From positions 1 through 47,387 of the forward strand of contig NZ_KE992872.1 in NCBI RefSeq assembly GCF_000466485.1: 47,387 nt of DNA, given 5' to 3'. The notes below the pieces were generated by a model that had not been told where the DNA came from, did no database searches, and worked only from the letters and a program-made list of their open reading frames with translations. Source of the DNA: [Clostridium] symbiosum ATCC 14940 (GTDB lineage Bacteria; Bacillota; Clostridia; Lachnospirales; Lachnospiraceae). The translations under genes and the position numbers were made by a program. Positions 12,901-19,200 of the stretch are shown piece by piece (the stretch's first letter is position 1; each line of letters begins with the position of its first letter).

Positions 12901-14558
12901 GCAATGTTTGTAATTTCCCCCTGGTCTACATCGGACATCAGCCAATGGAAATGTACTCCCTCAAAAGCCCCGGAGGCCTGTTCTTCACAGTCTGACACAC
13001 AGTCAAGCCATGCCTGGGCTAATTCCCGGTTCACTGTTTTGGCTGCTTCAATTTCCTCTGCGTTTAAAATCCCGCCGCCCCCGTCATCATCCTCCGCAAA
13101 AGCCGTTACCTCCTCCTCTTCCTCGATTTCTGGTTCGGGTACCGGAACAAAGGTGGGAGCCGGATGACCATCACAGAATGTCTTGTCATAGTGATAGCCG
13201 TGGTTTATTGTCTGTGCTGCATGTCCGTTTGCATCTGTCACCACAGAACCAACATTCCGAAAGCCGGACCAAATGACAGGGTTATCCTTGTGATAGCTGG
13301 CGTACGGTTCTCCTCCTTCGTAAATATGTACCGGGCCATCTTTTTCGGTGTCAATTTCTCCTCTATCATCAAACCGCTCAAATAGGACAAATCTCGCATT
13401 TTCCAGCGGCTGTCCGGTTTCATAATCATATTTATAAAGCTGTGTGTTATACGTGGATTTAAACTCTTCCTCATGGCGAAAAACCTGGAAAGTGATTCCT
13501 CCTCCAGCCGCACTAACAGCCGGTTCGCCAGCAAGGGCAGCGTAAAACACTATTGGTACAGTATCAATTTCCAGCCAAACCATTCGTTGATGTTGCCAAG
13601 GTGGAGTGGATGGAGGAGTTCCCCCACCATGTCTTCCCGAACAGGTAATACATTCCCATATTTGTAGACACTCATCAAATAGAGCTTCTTCTGATACATA
13701 AGCACCGCCCGTGCTGGCATACTCCGTTCCTTCTACTTCAAATTTAATTAATGCTTTGGGAGGTTGAGGGTTTGGATTTGAAAAGGTAATGCTGTTTGAT
13801 GTCTTTGTATAGCTCCATCCATCTGTCGGCTCTGGTTTATATGTTGCACCATTGTCATTTGAGAATACAATTGGAACCTTTTGAATAAAATCTGCATCAG
13901 CTCCACCCGCATCAAAGTGTATAGTAAAATCAGAACGGTTGATTTGATAGGCGGTTGTAAGAGAGGTGCTGTCGGCAATTATATCAGGAACTTTTTTCCC
14001 GCTTTGAGTGGAACCACCACTGCCACCAAGGAGTCCTCCCATCTTCAAATACTCCTCGGTATGAGCAGCAACATATTCCAGCCATGAATACTTATCTCGG
14101 ACGCTAAAGCTATAAATCAACGCCTTTAAATCTTCCTCTGTTACATACTTTCTTATTTGAATTTTTCCTTGCGCTGGAGCATTAGAATTAATTATGTTAA
14201 TGATACTATTTGCTTTCTTAACCCCTAATGATGCTTGAAGAGTTAGAATTCCCCAAAATATGTACTCTTGTTCTTTTTTCGACAAAGGTACTTCTGCTTC
14301 TGACGGCCTATGCTTCTTGTATACATCTCCATCATCAGCAATTCCCCAAATGGCAAGCCCTCCTTTGTCGATACAATAAAGCTTATGAGTGCCACCAAAA
14401 TCGCCATGCGCGGTGGTTAATGTTACTGTATCCTTTTCCGCGGCCTGCACCTGTAATGACGACAGGTAGGGAAAAAATGTCATAAGGCACAACATGACTG
14501 ACAAAAACAATGACGTTGCTCTCTTTCCTCTCTCTTTCCACATACTAACTTTTTTCAT
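954..14558 (-). CDS. Giant SpaA/Cna-B repeat surface adhesin
   Basis: 4535 aa from MKKVSMWKERG. This start is chosen because AGGAG lies 9 bases upstream; an in-frame ATG at 14588 has no good site. A signal peptide ends near QVQAA. The N-terminal domain contains LYCIDKGG, which resembles Gram-positive thioester adhesin domains, but the bond is not proven. An acidic linker and ATPSQA/ATPSEA repeats follow, then a very long array of SpaA/Cna-B units. At least twelve carry recognisable E-box segments of the form YxLxEExAPxGY (for example LYILEELKAPKGYV, TYILREITAPAGYR, TYIAMEIKAPQGYG), expected to form Lys-Asn isopeptide bonds. The C-terminus has LAPAGD, a hydrophobic segment and a basic tail: a sorting-signal layout with a non-canonical LPxTG-like motif. 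No sortase is nearby. Likely a stalk-like adhesin; the ligand is unknown. Confidence 0.9.
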   Translation of the reverse strand: MKKVSMWKERGKRATSLFLSVMLCLMTFFPYLSSLQVQAAEKDTVTLTTAHGDFGGTHKLYCIDKGGLAIWGIADDGDVYKKHRPSEAEVPLSKKEQEYIFWGILTLQASLGVKKANSIINIINSNAPAQGKIQIRKYVTEEDLKALIYSFSVRDKYSWLEYVAAHTEEYLKMGGLLGGSGGSTQSGKKVPDIIADSTSLTTAYQINRSDFTIHFDAGGADADFIQKVPIVFSNDNGATYKPEPTDGWSYTKTSNSITFSNPNPQPPKALIKFEVEGTEYASTGGAYVSEEALFDECLQIWECITCSGRHGGGTPPSTPPWQHQRMVWLEIDTVPIVFYAALAGEPAVSAAGGGITFQVFRHEEEFKSTYNTQLYKYDYETGQPLENARFVLFERFDDRGEIDTEKDGPVHIYEGGEPYASYHKDNPVIWSGFRNVGSVVTDANGHAAQTINHGYHYDKTFCDGHPAPTFVPVPEPEIEEEEEVTAFAEDDDGGGGILNAEEIEAAKTVNRELAQAWLDCVSDCEEQASGAFEGVHFHWLMSDVDQGEITNIASSGGDEGSTPDGGNTTEPDSDTAYEESGCYQDMQETYEKFISLKYSYAYTEFQARDGYIRHDLHADDLPVEIITTDSSEAGANAFFAGGYSKKETLESGAAGYSNRTAVTEKTEEKKEVEPIRKNVAKQLFQEAATTVQDIVTYLTPEAITDENEIESAEEQEKKTSNRKFAPSNPVFQFIDEDEKNDIQAATPSQAATPSQAATPSEAATPSEAVTPSEAAFQWYHAASSFRNPNVREMETMRRDLFWPAYEEALAAESSGAGTDYGPDGNYSHCNNADREGNAWRIYDHRTEGEFHINKKDIDLASGESSNYSAYGDAQGDGTLEGAVYGLFAAEDISHPDGKTGVVYRANNLVAIAATDKNGDASFLAITEAPGRAYDYQMGAVVDTGDGWREKAPKNLYRSERSYDDYSEDGQYRRQYTDNEANNGNCWIGRPLLMGDYYVKELSRSEGYELSIGNRANDITNFGQDLEVKAPEESKGHAVVTQQLFADEQTSDDGTGARPNDLYFAARSKDTKEQKYDIVLSGLPKGAEFYRREEGTRQIEVQVGTGTYEKVLLTNPDGSPRYIRAENDHQYLKYNPDGSPMMKEVPINYVAERFRQVTVRPLDKALIQAVLNKADGGMTEDENQSMLVETFTSGNLLFVKGKVEKALRKNGKSTPGRPLPGGGYRYSTIDTGEFDTGVRQGEEDRYGLSGVTPGSQAAYTVYGSPVRRVAIAGQRPDGTALTVGDAILSILNYYDNNPFYSYGGIDAVEASGFDYIFTVYAGVVGKPENFMVLGNDPVADSIIYHAVPHIPGDSSLPPRYIYAAYSNNPDYAAFGTYEDYREGAGGSAALGSATLITDAVADRDGNLQSKTVKENVYYQSGELVRDSSGALIRAFEYREVTSTKLQEVQDVKWQKVPAERMADGTYVLPVNAAYTDSYGTAHTNAGHDQTIEFKAVLKEKEVILSAADVSVLGAGFVAGRPMNSASYYVHVKQARAKAYLDYQNMNLVGDNTYVLLTSLAYPGQEKLYQDGGTREQPAQVFERAIRQKIKIVKDIQTTPEGTYAHNTNADAGHQDRFTDGPGGRAENASKLPNFRFKLYLKSNLERLYRDEAGGIVWLDRNGNEADITNYRKAYPVKEPYAGVQKFYTKVPHKENSLTAGSINNNVWKEAVTVNESLYPYEENKMIGENQNPGYTRLLETTTRTMEDGDGQTREVENYNYDKFFDALQTANHDKWDRKDNASTSHKPFAFIRELIFGTAGGEKAYPAVHNNSETENRVNTSEPARENAKRSDAVRQFAITWYLDGEVKKITEDNGGGESQAAGAGETYQEEIYDKALLQAILKAENYLKPFFTYDLDEIYSIAWDSETDGGSDKDRTTLAADTLRKTAGNGLETSKDGYFYGVSKYLPYGAYIAVEQQPYSAGLGDFYNKHYKTDKPKEIVLPALYEDGGNVVSPEKLCDIYQYTGTDTPENLQKKYLIRMNEEWSAAHTGDLRDYVIRAHNRDGDFEVYKYGLAADKLTGKIAYPGGDYSYQGFTVTQEAFDPYKDVYECENIASDYRSNQKVEKYYHYASLSEQAGTADDVFFLHGPADDDNNPSGFYFKDGVKTITGVRTGYDGLYFAALVPWSVTEPADAEEYSAAAFSGYADGKYRNTFYTSRLRIEKLDSETGENILHDSAIFALYSADREDAGNSNGRVKFYEQDTVISGSKEFLEAMGANNITPFARPSLPWQVPYNGKYYGTVPAGTPVCKESEMIIMTDASGEKTGQFKAYTTTKDRGKANGSQNVGYLETPQPLGAGCYVLCEIKAPAGYVRSKPAAIEIYSDEVNYYLDGERDNRVAAALYEEAVTGTLDTGDVARLYLNNTPIRLEMTKAKPDEDKVKYELNGRLEGSITELKGRYGLENLELACNSSGSYLGYGWKKGFLDALKAKQAAGEKIEILYEDGVFTGKAWLEKQLNTAGDMNRYLPGAVMTLYDAIEVKVNGDSEDFQFDGVNVERDRYGNVMNMYVQKGFAGTQIKFVLDKTEPGSDGLTDFEHYTYNDQEDDKGEGTWSYKTVERENTDILYYDLGGLEVLTEEKGIQYGYDKNARKIQAKNGEPIYGLKNGTPFLEIICPNYEELKYNEKDHVFEKVPAGTEMFHLDADKNRDSRTAPYTGMAYVEADDGRIMVWPVRISKDEYGNVIAREKITTSRIATINADTKDEFTIGTYKDGAFRKVMNPVLNGHGQPDYYQKSEELYSKGSPVYDRDGDYVRYRYDDKLKAYNDNAWRIETNRDLLDIGAEPEQAGDDRPLNRRQGESYIIPNTWTTGEAAPDDPFRSDMTDGQVDVLKRVPAGLYILEELKAPKGYVKAMPKGLAVEDGSEIQKVKMTDRPVSGYFEKLDAPESFRVRVIDKDQVLEETQFRTEGKAGFSYGCVAGAGLALYRARRTGPEGIGNQSSGYRLEKAEETPASWTALDEQNREQTFTAQWVTGAAPLYLEAIPKGLYILEETDTPSGYVASSMGIEIRENEGLQYFVLPNDHTKLEIYKYLETDGGRLPVANSNPAEFALYDAENNLADEWTTDDCREYTSVVDTSGYRKTGISDTIRKFFNPGRQLSPSGFTYNYEKMFSRYGTGFDSLSWETERLAVRASASDRVFRTSDGFKIILEEDTLIFQEGMEPLDREGFISSYSNDENALTVRWLAQRSAKRISSENTQKNESVRQIWETDTGKQILICAGKNMTPEGTGGYVYDYKFNYKKLESGHFPNAVSYDTPSGNHRFDYIPRGRYRLAEQKAPDGFEKAEDRILDVEETADIQLYSVKNKPLYLYIDKVSEDGKSLAGAELALYRSDSSGNFIKENQYLEDTWISGEEGFYTMKDYYDGTIPDGFLAGEMKPRRIGFLTEGIYYLAEHRAPEGFARMEPQRIEIPGDRTENGILRVTARNRLKKGKIRIEKEASDSGKELPGAKFEVKNCNTGEIYSIVTDEKGCAELTGLRTGEVRDGKWIPDKYTIRELAAPEKYALSPTIQTFYFDGKEDGETLAFNWQVKNEPTDIGISKSDFYTGEFVAGARLAIYQAAEEDGKYIPFGEPCEEWVSDGTRHRVRGKLTAGGVYFLKELKSPAGYLKAEPVLFVLSDDGRKISSIHEQERSVNLKTAELFQDAVEEVSIQGRKAVKTEVWLTRIGTEKTIVVPSYQTAPLTAADGIEQDALYEEKEITFFTDQNSRITRRLVFRMNLDAAGEYRPSLRTAEKTVLKAETSSGGLLEEWEVENREGFGYRHIICNPEYEEKNNIKTVGDNGKYGAAVMPDTVIKYEITCKNTKKEKRDIKVTACLDPQTEFMPANSEPEWREDEQSAVGMTLKGVLPGEERKIILTAAVKKEAKEKIVCRAQIDNAAFLQENPVAGEGSLSVVSCLSGTAAGQLEGREWQYRLELCDETGMQLKGSFPYTGDREGVFKSGGVLTLGGGEHVVLTGIPWNTRYHVEEITEAEPDGRAEFNTEGTTGRKAVSAVFLYKMNDGSVRELLKKGDAFHLTEVTCYSDGEELVTGKTTFLLDESASADGLDMKDQPVRVLFGKTEVNGVDELPGAHFQLKNESGTILDEWISDGQLHETSALLEPGKTYCLTEISPPKGYLRAEDLFFTVSEDGADTLIRVSDRPTRVDVSKISAETKEGLSGAELEITDESGIRIEKWVSDGTAHVLKGKLEAGKTYILREITAPAGYRTAEPVTFTVSEDGSMDQVVMMDVPTSVLIEKIGLEADGTTETGFLGGALIRIEDRRGREVYRFLSRDDAAHEVTGILKEGETYTAIEEEAPYGYERAEPVKFTVSAGEEKITVRMKDRKKPENPPDKTGKDSDLTVILHKYDGVTMKGLPGAEFAIYHGDGRFLKNVSTGDGGRVRLELPGPGTYIAMEIKAPQGYGPSPDEYQFTVTGNEGTVKEIQIPNYPLSEKAGLITVHYDRNLKGTGNIFLKRKRLSPLAPAGDSGGRAGELILAVLLLCGTIMLWSRRNKRSREDKKE
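12235..12324 (-). repeat. Five 18-bp tandem units coding ATPS(Q/E)A
   Basis: Five tandem 18-bp units encode ATPSQA or ATPSEA/ATPSEAV in the linker between the N-terminal region and the SpaA array of the giant protein. Three adjacent units are nearly identical at the DNA level, so copy number is prone to slippage. Because 18 is a multiple of three, unit loss or gain changes linker length without a frameshift. Pro/Thr/Ser/Ala-rich repeats of this kind act as extended stalks in Lachnospiraceae surface proteins. Confidence 0.85.
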
Positions 14559-14590
14559 CTTTTTTCTTCTCCTAATTACCTCAAACAAAA

Positions 14591-14636
14591 AATGCCTTCA
14601 ACCCACGTTCTTTTCAGAGCGCCGGTTGAAGGCATT
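14591..14636 (-). terminator. Hairpin with T-tract in the leader of the giant gene
   Basis: A 13-bp stem (AATGCCTTCAACC pairing with GGTTGAAGGCATT) is followed on the minus strand by TTTTTTGTTT. It lies about 30 bases upstream of the giant gene's start codon, between that gene and anything upstream. It is therefore either a terminator for upstream transcription or a leader attenuator that limits expression of the adhesin. A possible minus-strand -10 (TATTAT or TAGAAT) lies just upstream at about 14645-14656, which would place the hairpin inside the leader. Confidence 0.7.
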
Positions 14637-14665
14637 AAAAATTATTCTATAATAAAAACTTATTC

Positions 14666-14694
14666 TTGAATCATAACATCAATTGAGTTATAAT
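14666..14694 (+). promoter_or_regulatory. Promoter of the antitoxin RNA
   Basis: TTGAAT (14666-14671), a 17-base spacer and TATAAT (14689-14694) form a near-consensus vegetative promoter. Transcription would start at about 14701 and run directly into the short RNA that overlaps the toxin message. Confidence 0.75.
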
Positions 14695-14700
14695 ATACAT

Positions 14701-14790
14701 ACAAAAGGAATAACCGCCCACAAAGTGGTTGGCCAGATATTTGAGTAGAAAATCCACCCTAACTCGCCAAAGTTTAGAGGGTGGTTTTTC
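14701..14790 (+). ncRNA. Candidate type I antitoxin RNA
   Basis: A roughly 90-nt transcript is predicted from the promoter at 14666-14694 to the hairpin at 14754-14784 (CCACCCT pairing with AGGGTGG, then TTTTT). It carries no convincing ORF. It is complementary to the 3' end of the toxin message on the other strand, and the shared hairpin can terminate both convergent RNAs. Its first 34 bases contain a repeat that is also found, inverted, in the toxin leader, so it can pair with both ends of the toxin mRNA. This matches the layout of Fst/par-like and BsrG/SR4-like type I systems. The assignment is inferred from layout, not from an RNA family match. Confidence 0.65.
14704..14734. repeat. Inverted repeat, left arm of the toxin-antitoxin locus
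   Basis: Carries GGAATAACCG and GTGGTTGGCC blocks that recur inverted at 14920-14951. In the toxin mRNA the two arms are complementary, so the 5' and 3' ends can pair over long range. Such pairing commonly masks the ribosome binding site in type I toxin messages. Confidence 0.75.
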
Positions 14791-14805
14791 TATGGTTTAA
14801 AGCAT

Positions 14806-14889
14806 TTATCTAGCGAACGTAAAAACGAACGTTAGCAATGCCAAGATGAAAAGTCCAAATGTCATCAAATCCTTGAAGTCAAATTTCAT
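14806..14889 (-). CDS. Type I toxin, holin-like hydrophobic peptide
   Basis: 27 aa beginning MKFDFKDLMTFG: a short polar N-terminus, one hydrophobic membrane span (FGLFILALLTFVFTFA) and a terminal Arg. This is the profile of the Fst/TxpA/BsrG-type 'putative holin-like toxin' peptides, which insert in the membrane and depolarise it when not repressed. GGAGG lies 8 bases upstream of the chosen ATG. An ATG two codons earlier (14895) directly abuts the site and is less likely. The gene faces the antitoxin RNA convergently, and the 5' leader carries the right arm of the inverted repeat. No clear promoter could be resolved for the toxin. The small size puts it below usual gene-caller limits. Confidence 0.75.
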   Translation of the reverse strand: MKFDFKDLMTFGLFILALLTFVFTFAR

Positions 14890-14919
14890 CTGCATCACCT
14901 CCATCCTATGTAAGATGAA

Positions 14920-14951
14920 GGCCAACCACCCTGTAACACGGTTATTCCCTT
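14920..14951. repeat. Inverted repeat, right arm in the toxin leader
   Basis: Contains GGCCAACCACC and CGGTTATTCC, the inverse of the blocks at 14704-14734. It lies in the untranslated leader of the toxin, 31 bases upstream of its start codon. Confidence 0.75.
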
Positions 14952-15029
14952 TAATAATTTATCATATGTCTTGACATTTTTCTACAGCTATTTTACCACA
15001 TTGACTTTAAAATCTCACACATTTGCTTT

Positions 15030-15320
15030 TCATCGTTTAGCATCCGATTCCAATGCATACCGATTCTTTTCTGTTTCATAATCCACTGGATATGCTTTCC
15101 CGTTAGATAGAAAAGGATCTGTACCGGTCGGGTCGGTTGCAAACCATTGACCATTAATTTTTAATAAACAAGCCTGATGTAAATATGAAGGTGTGTATAC
15201 TTCACATTCTAAGCCTACGAATTTAGCTAAGTATTGGAACTCTTCAGAGAAATCTCCGCATACACCCTTTCTGCTGATATGATTGTTGGGGTAAACATTG
15301 AAACAATTTTTTTGTATTTG
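15030..15320 (-). pseudogene. Truncated transglutaminase-like domain
   Basis: An open frame of 96 codons with no start codon, running from a stop at 15321-15323 to a TGA at 15030-15032. It reads RKGVCGDFSEEFQYLAKFVG, then a segment with HQACLLKINGQWFATDPT. These are the catalytic Cys, His and Asp neighbourhoods of the transglutaminase-like superfamily. The N-terminal part expected of such secreted proteins is missing and AT-rich sequence replaces it. It is most likely a remnant left by deletion or recombination beside the toxin-antitoxin module. Function is probably lost. Confidence 0.65.
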
Positions 15321-15481
15321 TTATTTATCATATTATTTTTTCCTTCTCATTTATAATCAACACGCTTTTTTGTTGACTGAAAGCAAAAAAAACGCTTAAA
15401 AGTCCCATTGTATATTAATAAGGCGAATTATGCTAAATGACCTTAAAATTTAATTATTAATTTCTGAAATTCAGAGTCTTG

Positions 15482-15928
15482 TTAGAAAATTCCCCCATCT
15501 TTCATATCCGTCTTCTTCACAAAGTCCAGGTGATATAATTTTTCCCAATGGTTAATATTCAAGGTCCCCTTTGTAAGATAAATTGCTAAAATACAGCAAT
15601 TTTCATCATTTTCGTTGTTCGCCATATCATACCAGTCCGCAAAAGCTGAACGAAGTTTTTTTCTTATTTCAGTGTTTTGGGGCTCAAGTACCCAACCAAG
15701 GTTTTTACCTACTCCGATAGCAGTAAACATCTCCGAGGAGAGAGCAACTGAAACCTCCGCATTTTGCTCTATTTGTAACATTTTGTTTGATTTTCCATAT
15801 GTAACAACATAAAATGTGCAGTCTTCGTAATATGCATCCACACAACGGACAACCGGACGAGGATTTCCGTCAGCACTCGATTCTCGGGCGATGGTCATTT
15901 CCTCCTTCGTACATTTCCGAAGGAGCAT
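15482..15928 (-). CDS. Pyridoxamine 5'-phosphate oxidase-like flavin protein
   Basis: 148 aa. The segment PRPVVRCVDAYYEDCTFYVVTYGKSNKM followed by EVSVALSS is the FMN-binding split-barrel core of the pyridoxamine-phosphate-oxidase-like family: a beta strand of 'substrate' sequence, then a T..SxK-type phosphate contact. Members bind FMN or F420 and act on small molecules or as sensors; the substrate cannot be predicted. The usual N-terminal helix (about 15-20 residues) looks shortened, so the start or the 5' end may be altered. A TTGTCA-17-TAAAAT promoter lies about 45 bases upstream. It is a single gene, unrelated in content to the surface genes around it. Confidence 0.7.
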   Translation of the reverse strand: MLLRKCTKEEMTIARESSADGNPRPVVRCVDAYYEDCTFYVVTYGKSNKMLQIEQNAEVSVALSSEMFTAIGVGKNLGWVLEPQNTEIRKKLRSAFADWYDMANNENDENCCILAIYLTKGTLNINHWEKLYHLDFVKKTDMKDGGIF

Positions 15929-15968
15929 CGGAATCTATCCTCTGTCTTCTTTGCTTTTACACACGGTT

Positions 15969-15997
15969 ATTTTATCATGCTTTATCATCTATGACAA
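15969..15997 (-). promoter_or_regulatory. Promoter of the split-barrel flavin protein
   Basis: On the minus strand TTGTCA (15992-15997), a 17-base spacer and TAAAAT (15969-15974) precede the gene starting at 15928. Confidence 0.55.
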
Positions 15998-16262
15998 TCA
16001 ATTATGTTTTCCTTTTTACTTTATCTGCCTTTCATTTAACGCTCTGGTTCATCTTAAATTTTCCTTATCGTTTCCTCCATAGTTTTTAGGGGCGGCCGCC
16101 GTGCCATTAGCCGCCCATCATTTGTTGCTATCATTCAACCGTGTAATCTCTATTCAGTTGTCAATGTGCATCGATTTTGCTGCGTTGATAAATGGGAAAG
16201 TGGGAGTTACACCCACACTGCTCTGCAGCTTCTCTATTTTGAGAATTTTCCCTGATTCTTAT
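15998..16262. other. Intergenic stretch, no gene recognised
   Basis: About 265 bases between the flavin protein promoter and the stop of the 1261-aa gene. It holds a 7-bp GC-rich inverted repeat (GGGCGGC at about 16091, GCCGCCC at about 16112) and a small hairpin (GTGGG-loop-CCCAC, about 16200-16216). Neither is followed by a clear T-tract on the useful strand. No supported ORF or RNA. Confidence 0.5.
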
Positions 16263-19200
16263 TTATACCGAAATACCAGGAACTCTGACTTGAATCACTC
16301 CTTCCACCGTCCATTCCCCCTTATCATTCACCTGGTTCCCATCCGGTAACGTCGTGTTCTTCAAGAGCGCACCTCTCGTTCCATCCGGCTCCGGATTAAA
16401 ATAGTATCTGCGTTCCAGACCGTCTGCTCCGGCAATCCACTGCCAGCCTGTCACCATATGTCCCTGTGTTCCATCGGACTTCGGCCACAGATAATACAGA
16501 TTTCCGTCTGTATCCGGATACCAGCCGCTCACCATATGTCCGGTTTCATCAAAGCGGAACCAATCTGTGCTGCTTTGTTCTCTGCCTGCATATGGATTAT
16601 GGACATAGGCCCATTCGTTGTGATACGTTCTTCCGTGTGCTGTAAACGCCCATAAACCGTCTGCCGTATTAACCCAGGTTCCGACAACGCTGCCGGTCGG
16701 AGCCGAGGTGCCTGCAGCCGGGCCATTTCCGGCAGGGCCGATGTCTCCGCCCGGGCTTACGCCTGAGGAGGAGCCGCTTCCACCGCCGGAGGAGCCGCCC
16801 TTGCCGCCGGAGCCTCCATATGTCAGATCAGACAGTTTATATCGGATTGTGGCATTGCAGATTGCCTTGAATCCTCCATCCTCTGTTGTAGCTGTAATAA
16901 TCGCAGTGTGAACGGCTGTGTAAGGATATGTCTTATCCGTATCCTGAATCCATTTTGCGTTTCTGTTAACCGTCACCGTTCCGTCGCCGTCCAGCTTCAG
17001 GGAATCGTCGCTGACCTCAAAACGGCATGCCTTATTAAAGGCCATTTCCGGAAGCACAACTGCTTTTATCTTTTTTTCCCCGTCACCTGTCCATGAAATT
17101 ACCGGGCTGCTTCTTTTACCGCTTTTCGTACATTCCAGTTCGAAATTCATGGTTTGCGGCTCTGTAATTACTCCCTCCGCATAAACCTCCGTCTGATCCT
17201 CCGTCACAAAATTGATCACAATATTGCAATTCGCTGTCTGACGGTTTCCCAGCATATCGTCCGCTGTAACCGTTACCTTCGCCTCCCTGCTGCCGGAGCC
17301 TTCAAGGACTGCATAAGGCTCATTCGTCCGGATGCCGTCATCTGCCTCCATGATATCCTGAATCCATTTTGCATCTTTCCTGACACTGACACCGGCGGAC
17401 CGGTTCTCTCCATCCACGGTAGCAACGGCAGGATCGTCCACTGACCAGGTGATGTCTTTCCTGTCAAAAAAGTCCGGGAAAAATGAGGCAGTCAAGTTTT
17501 GAGGCGGTGTTACCAGTATCCTTTCTTCGGGCTTCTTCCGGCCGCCCGTTAGTCTTCTTGTCACCGTAAACCGGAGTTCCTCTTGATCAATGACCGCCCC
17601 CTCATTTGCCACATAAGTTTTATCTTTTATCTGAAAGGTGACATTAATCCGGCAGTTACCGGTACAGGGTTTTCCTTCAAAGCTGGCGGCCGGTCTGGTT
17701 GATGCCGTCAGAACGGCCACGCCTCCGTTCTGATGCCCGGCTCCGAAAATGGTGTCAGGAATCGGGTACCGGTAAGCATTGTCCGCCTGCTCTTTTTCCA
17801 GTTTCCGGATTGTATCATCAAAGAAGGACGCATTCAGATTGACACAGACAGAAGCACTTTTTTTCGTGAACCCTTCCCTGTCTTCATCGTCATTTGCCGC
17901 AAGTATAATCAGGTCCGGATCATCCACGGACCATTTGACAGAATTGTCCGCCACATCATTGTTTGTATCAACAACAGCCTGAATGAAGACAGGCTGAATT
18001 TGTGTTCCCTGCTGAAGCGCTCCGTTGATGTAGGAGGCAATCAGCTTTCCGTTGTGATCCAGAACCTTTGTCGTCTTCACAGGATTTTTCCTATTGCCTG
18101 TGCGTTCCTGTATAACGCTGATATTAAAATTTGAAGGAACAACCGATACCCTTGCCGCAACTTTTTTATACACGGCTTTCACCTCCGTGTTTTCCTCCGG
18201 CATGGTGAAGGTGTATTCGCCGCCGTTTCTATAAGTTGTCTCTTTCTCCCCTCCTACTGCCGTATAGGTCGGAACCCCGTCCATCTGAAATTTAGCTTCT
18301 TCCGTATTATTCGGTGATGTCGTTACCGTGACACTCTTTCCCGGCGCAACAGCCCCCCTTTTTCCCTTATTAACCGCACGGTAATAACTTCCGTCTCCGC
18401 GCGCCTCCAGCATCGCCACATCGTAATAATAGGTTCCTGATGATATTGTATCTATCTGGGGAATCGTAATTAAATACCCTCTGGTCGGGCGGCCTGCATC
18501 GTTGGGGGCAAAATGGTCGATTGAATACCCGGCTTCATCTGCACCGGCACCGCCGTGATCTTCATCAATAATCGATAAAATTCCTTTTTCCAGAACCTCA
18601 TAATAGTACTGATCCGATATATTTTTCGATACTCCGCCCTGTACGAGGGTATAGAAAGGATCGCCCGGATGGGAATACCCAATATTTGCAGAATACGTAT
18701 ATTCATTGTCATCCGGAATTCCGCTTCCACATATGTTAAAAGCAATTTTGCTCTCCATGTCGGCAAACAAAAATCCAACATCCGCGCCATAGCGGAAATA
18801 ATCCCCCGCCTCCCTATGTCCTATAAAGGTTCCCCTGTGCCCGGCCGCTCCGGTTCCCGACTGGCCGATTATTCCCTCAAAGCGTGCCACCTTCATTCGT
18901 CCTGACGCATACTTTCCCGTAATTCCTCCGACAATACCGGAGCCGCTTCCGCCAATCGTACCGGATACATAGCTGTTATAAATATCAGAGGCATTCTGGA
19001 ATCCGGCAATTCCTCCAACCGTTGCATTACGGCCCTGTATCCGGGAGGTACTGTTATCCCCCGTCTCAACCCGGCAGTCCACAATACTGCTGCCAGCCGC
19101 CTTCCCGGCAATCCCGCCGACATATGTATCGATTCCTCCGTTGACATCGATTGTTACGTTGGATATGCAGTTTTCGATTACCGACAGGGACGGACCGCTC

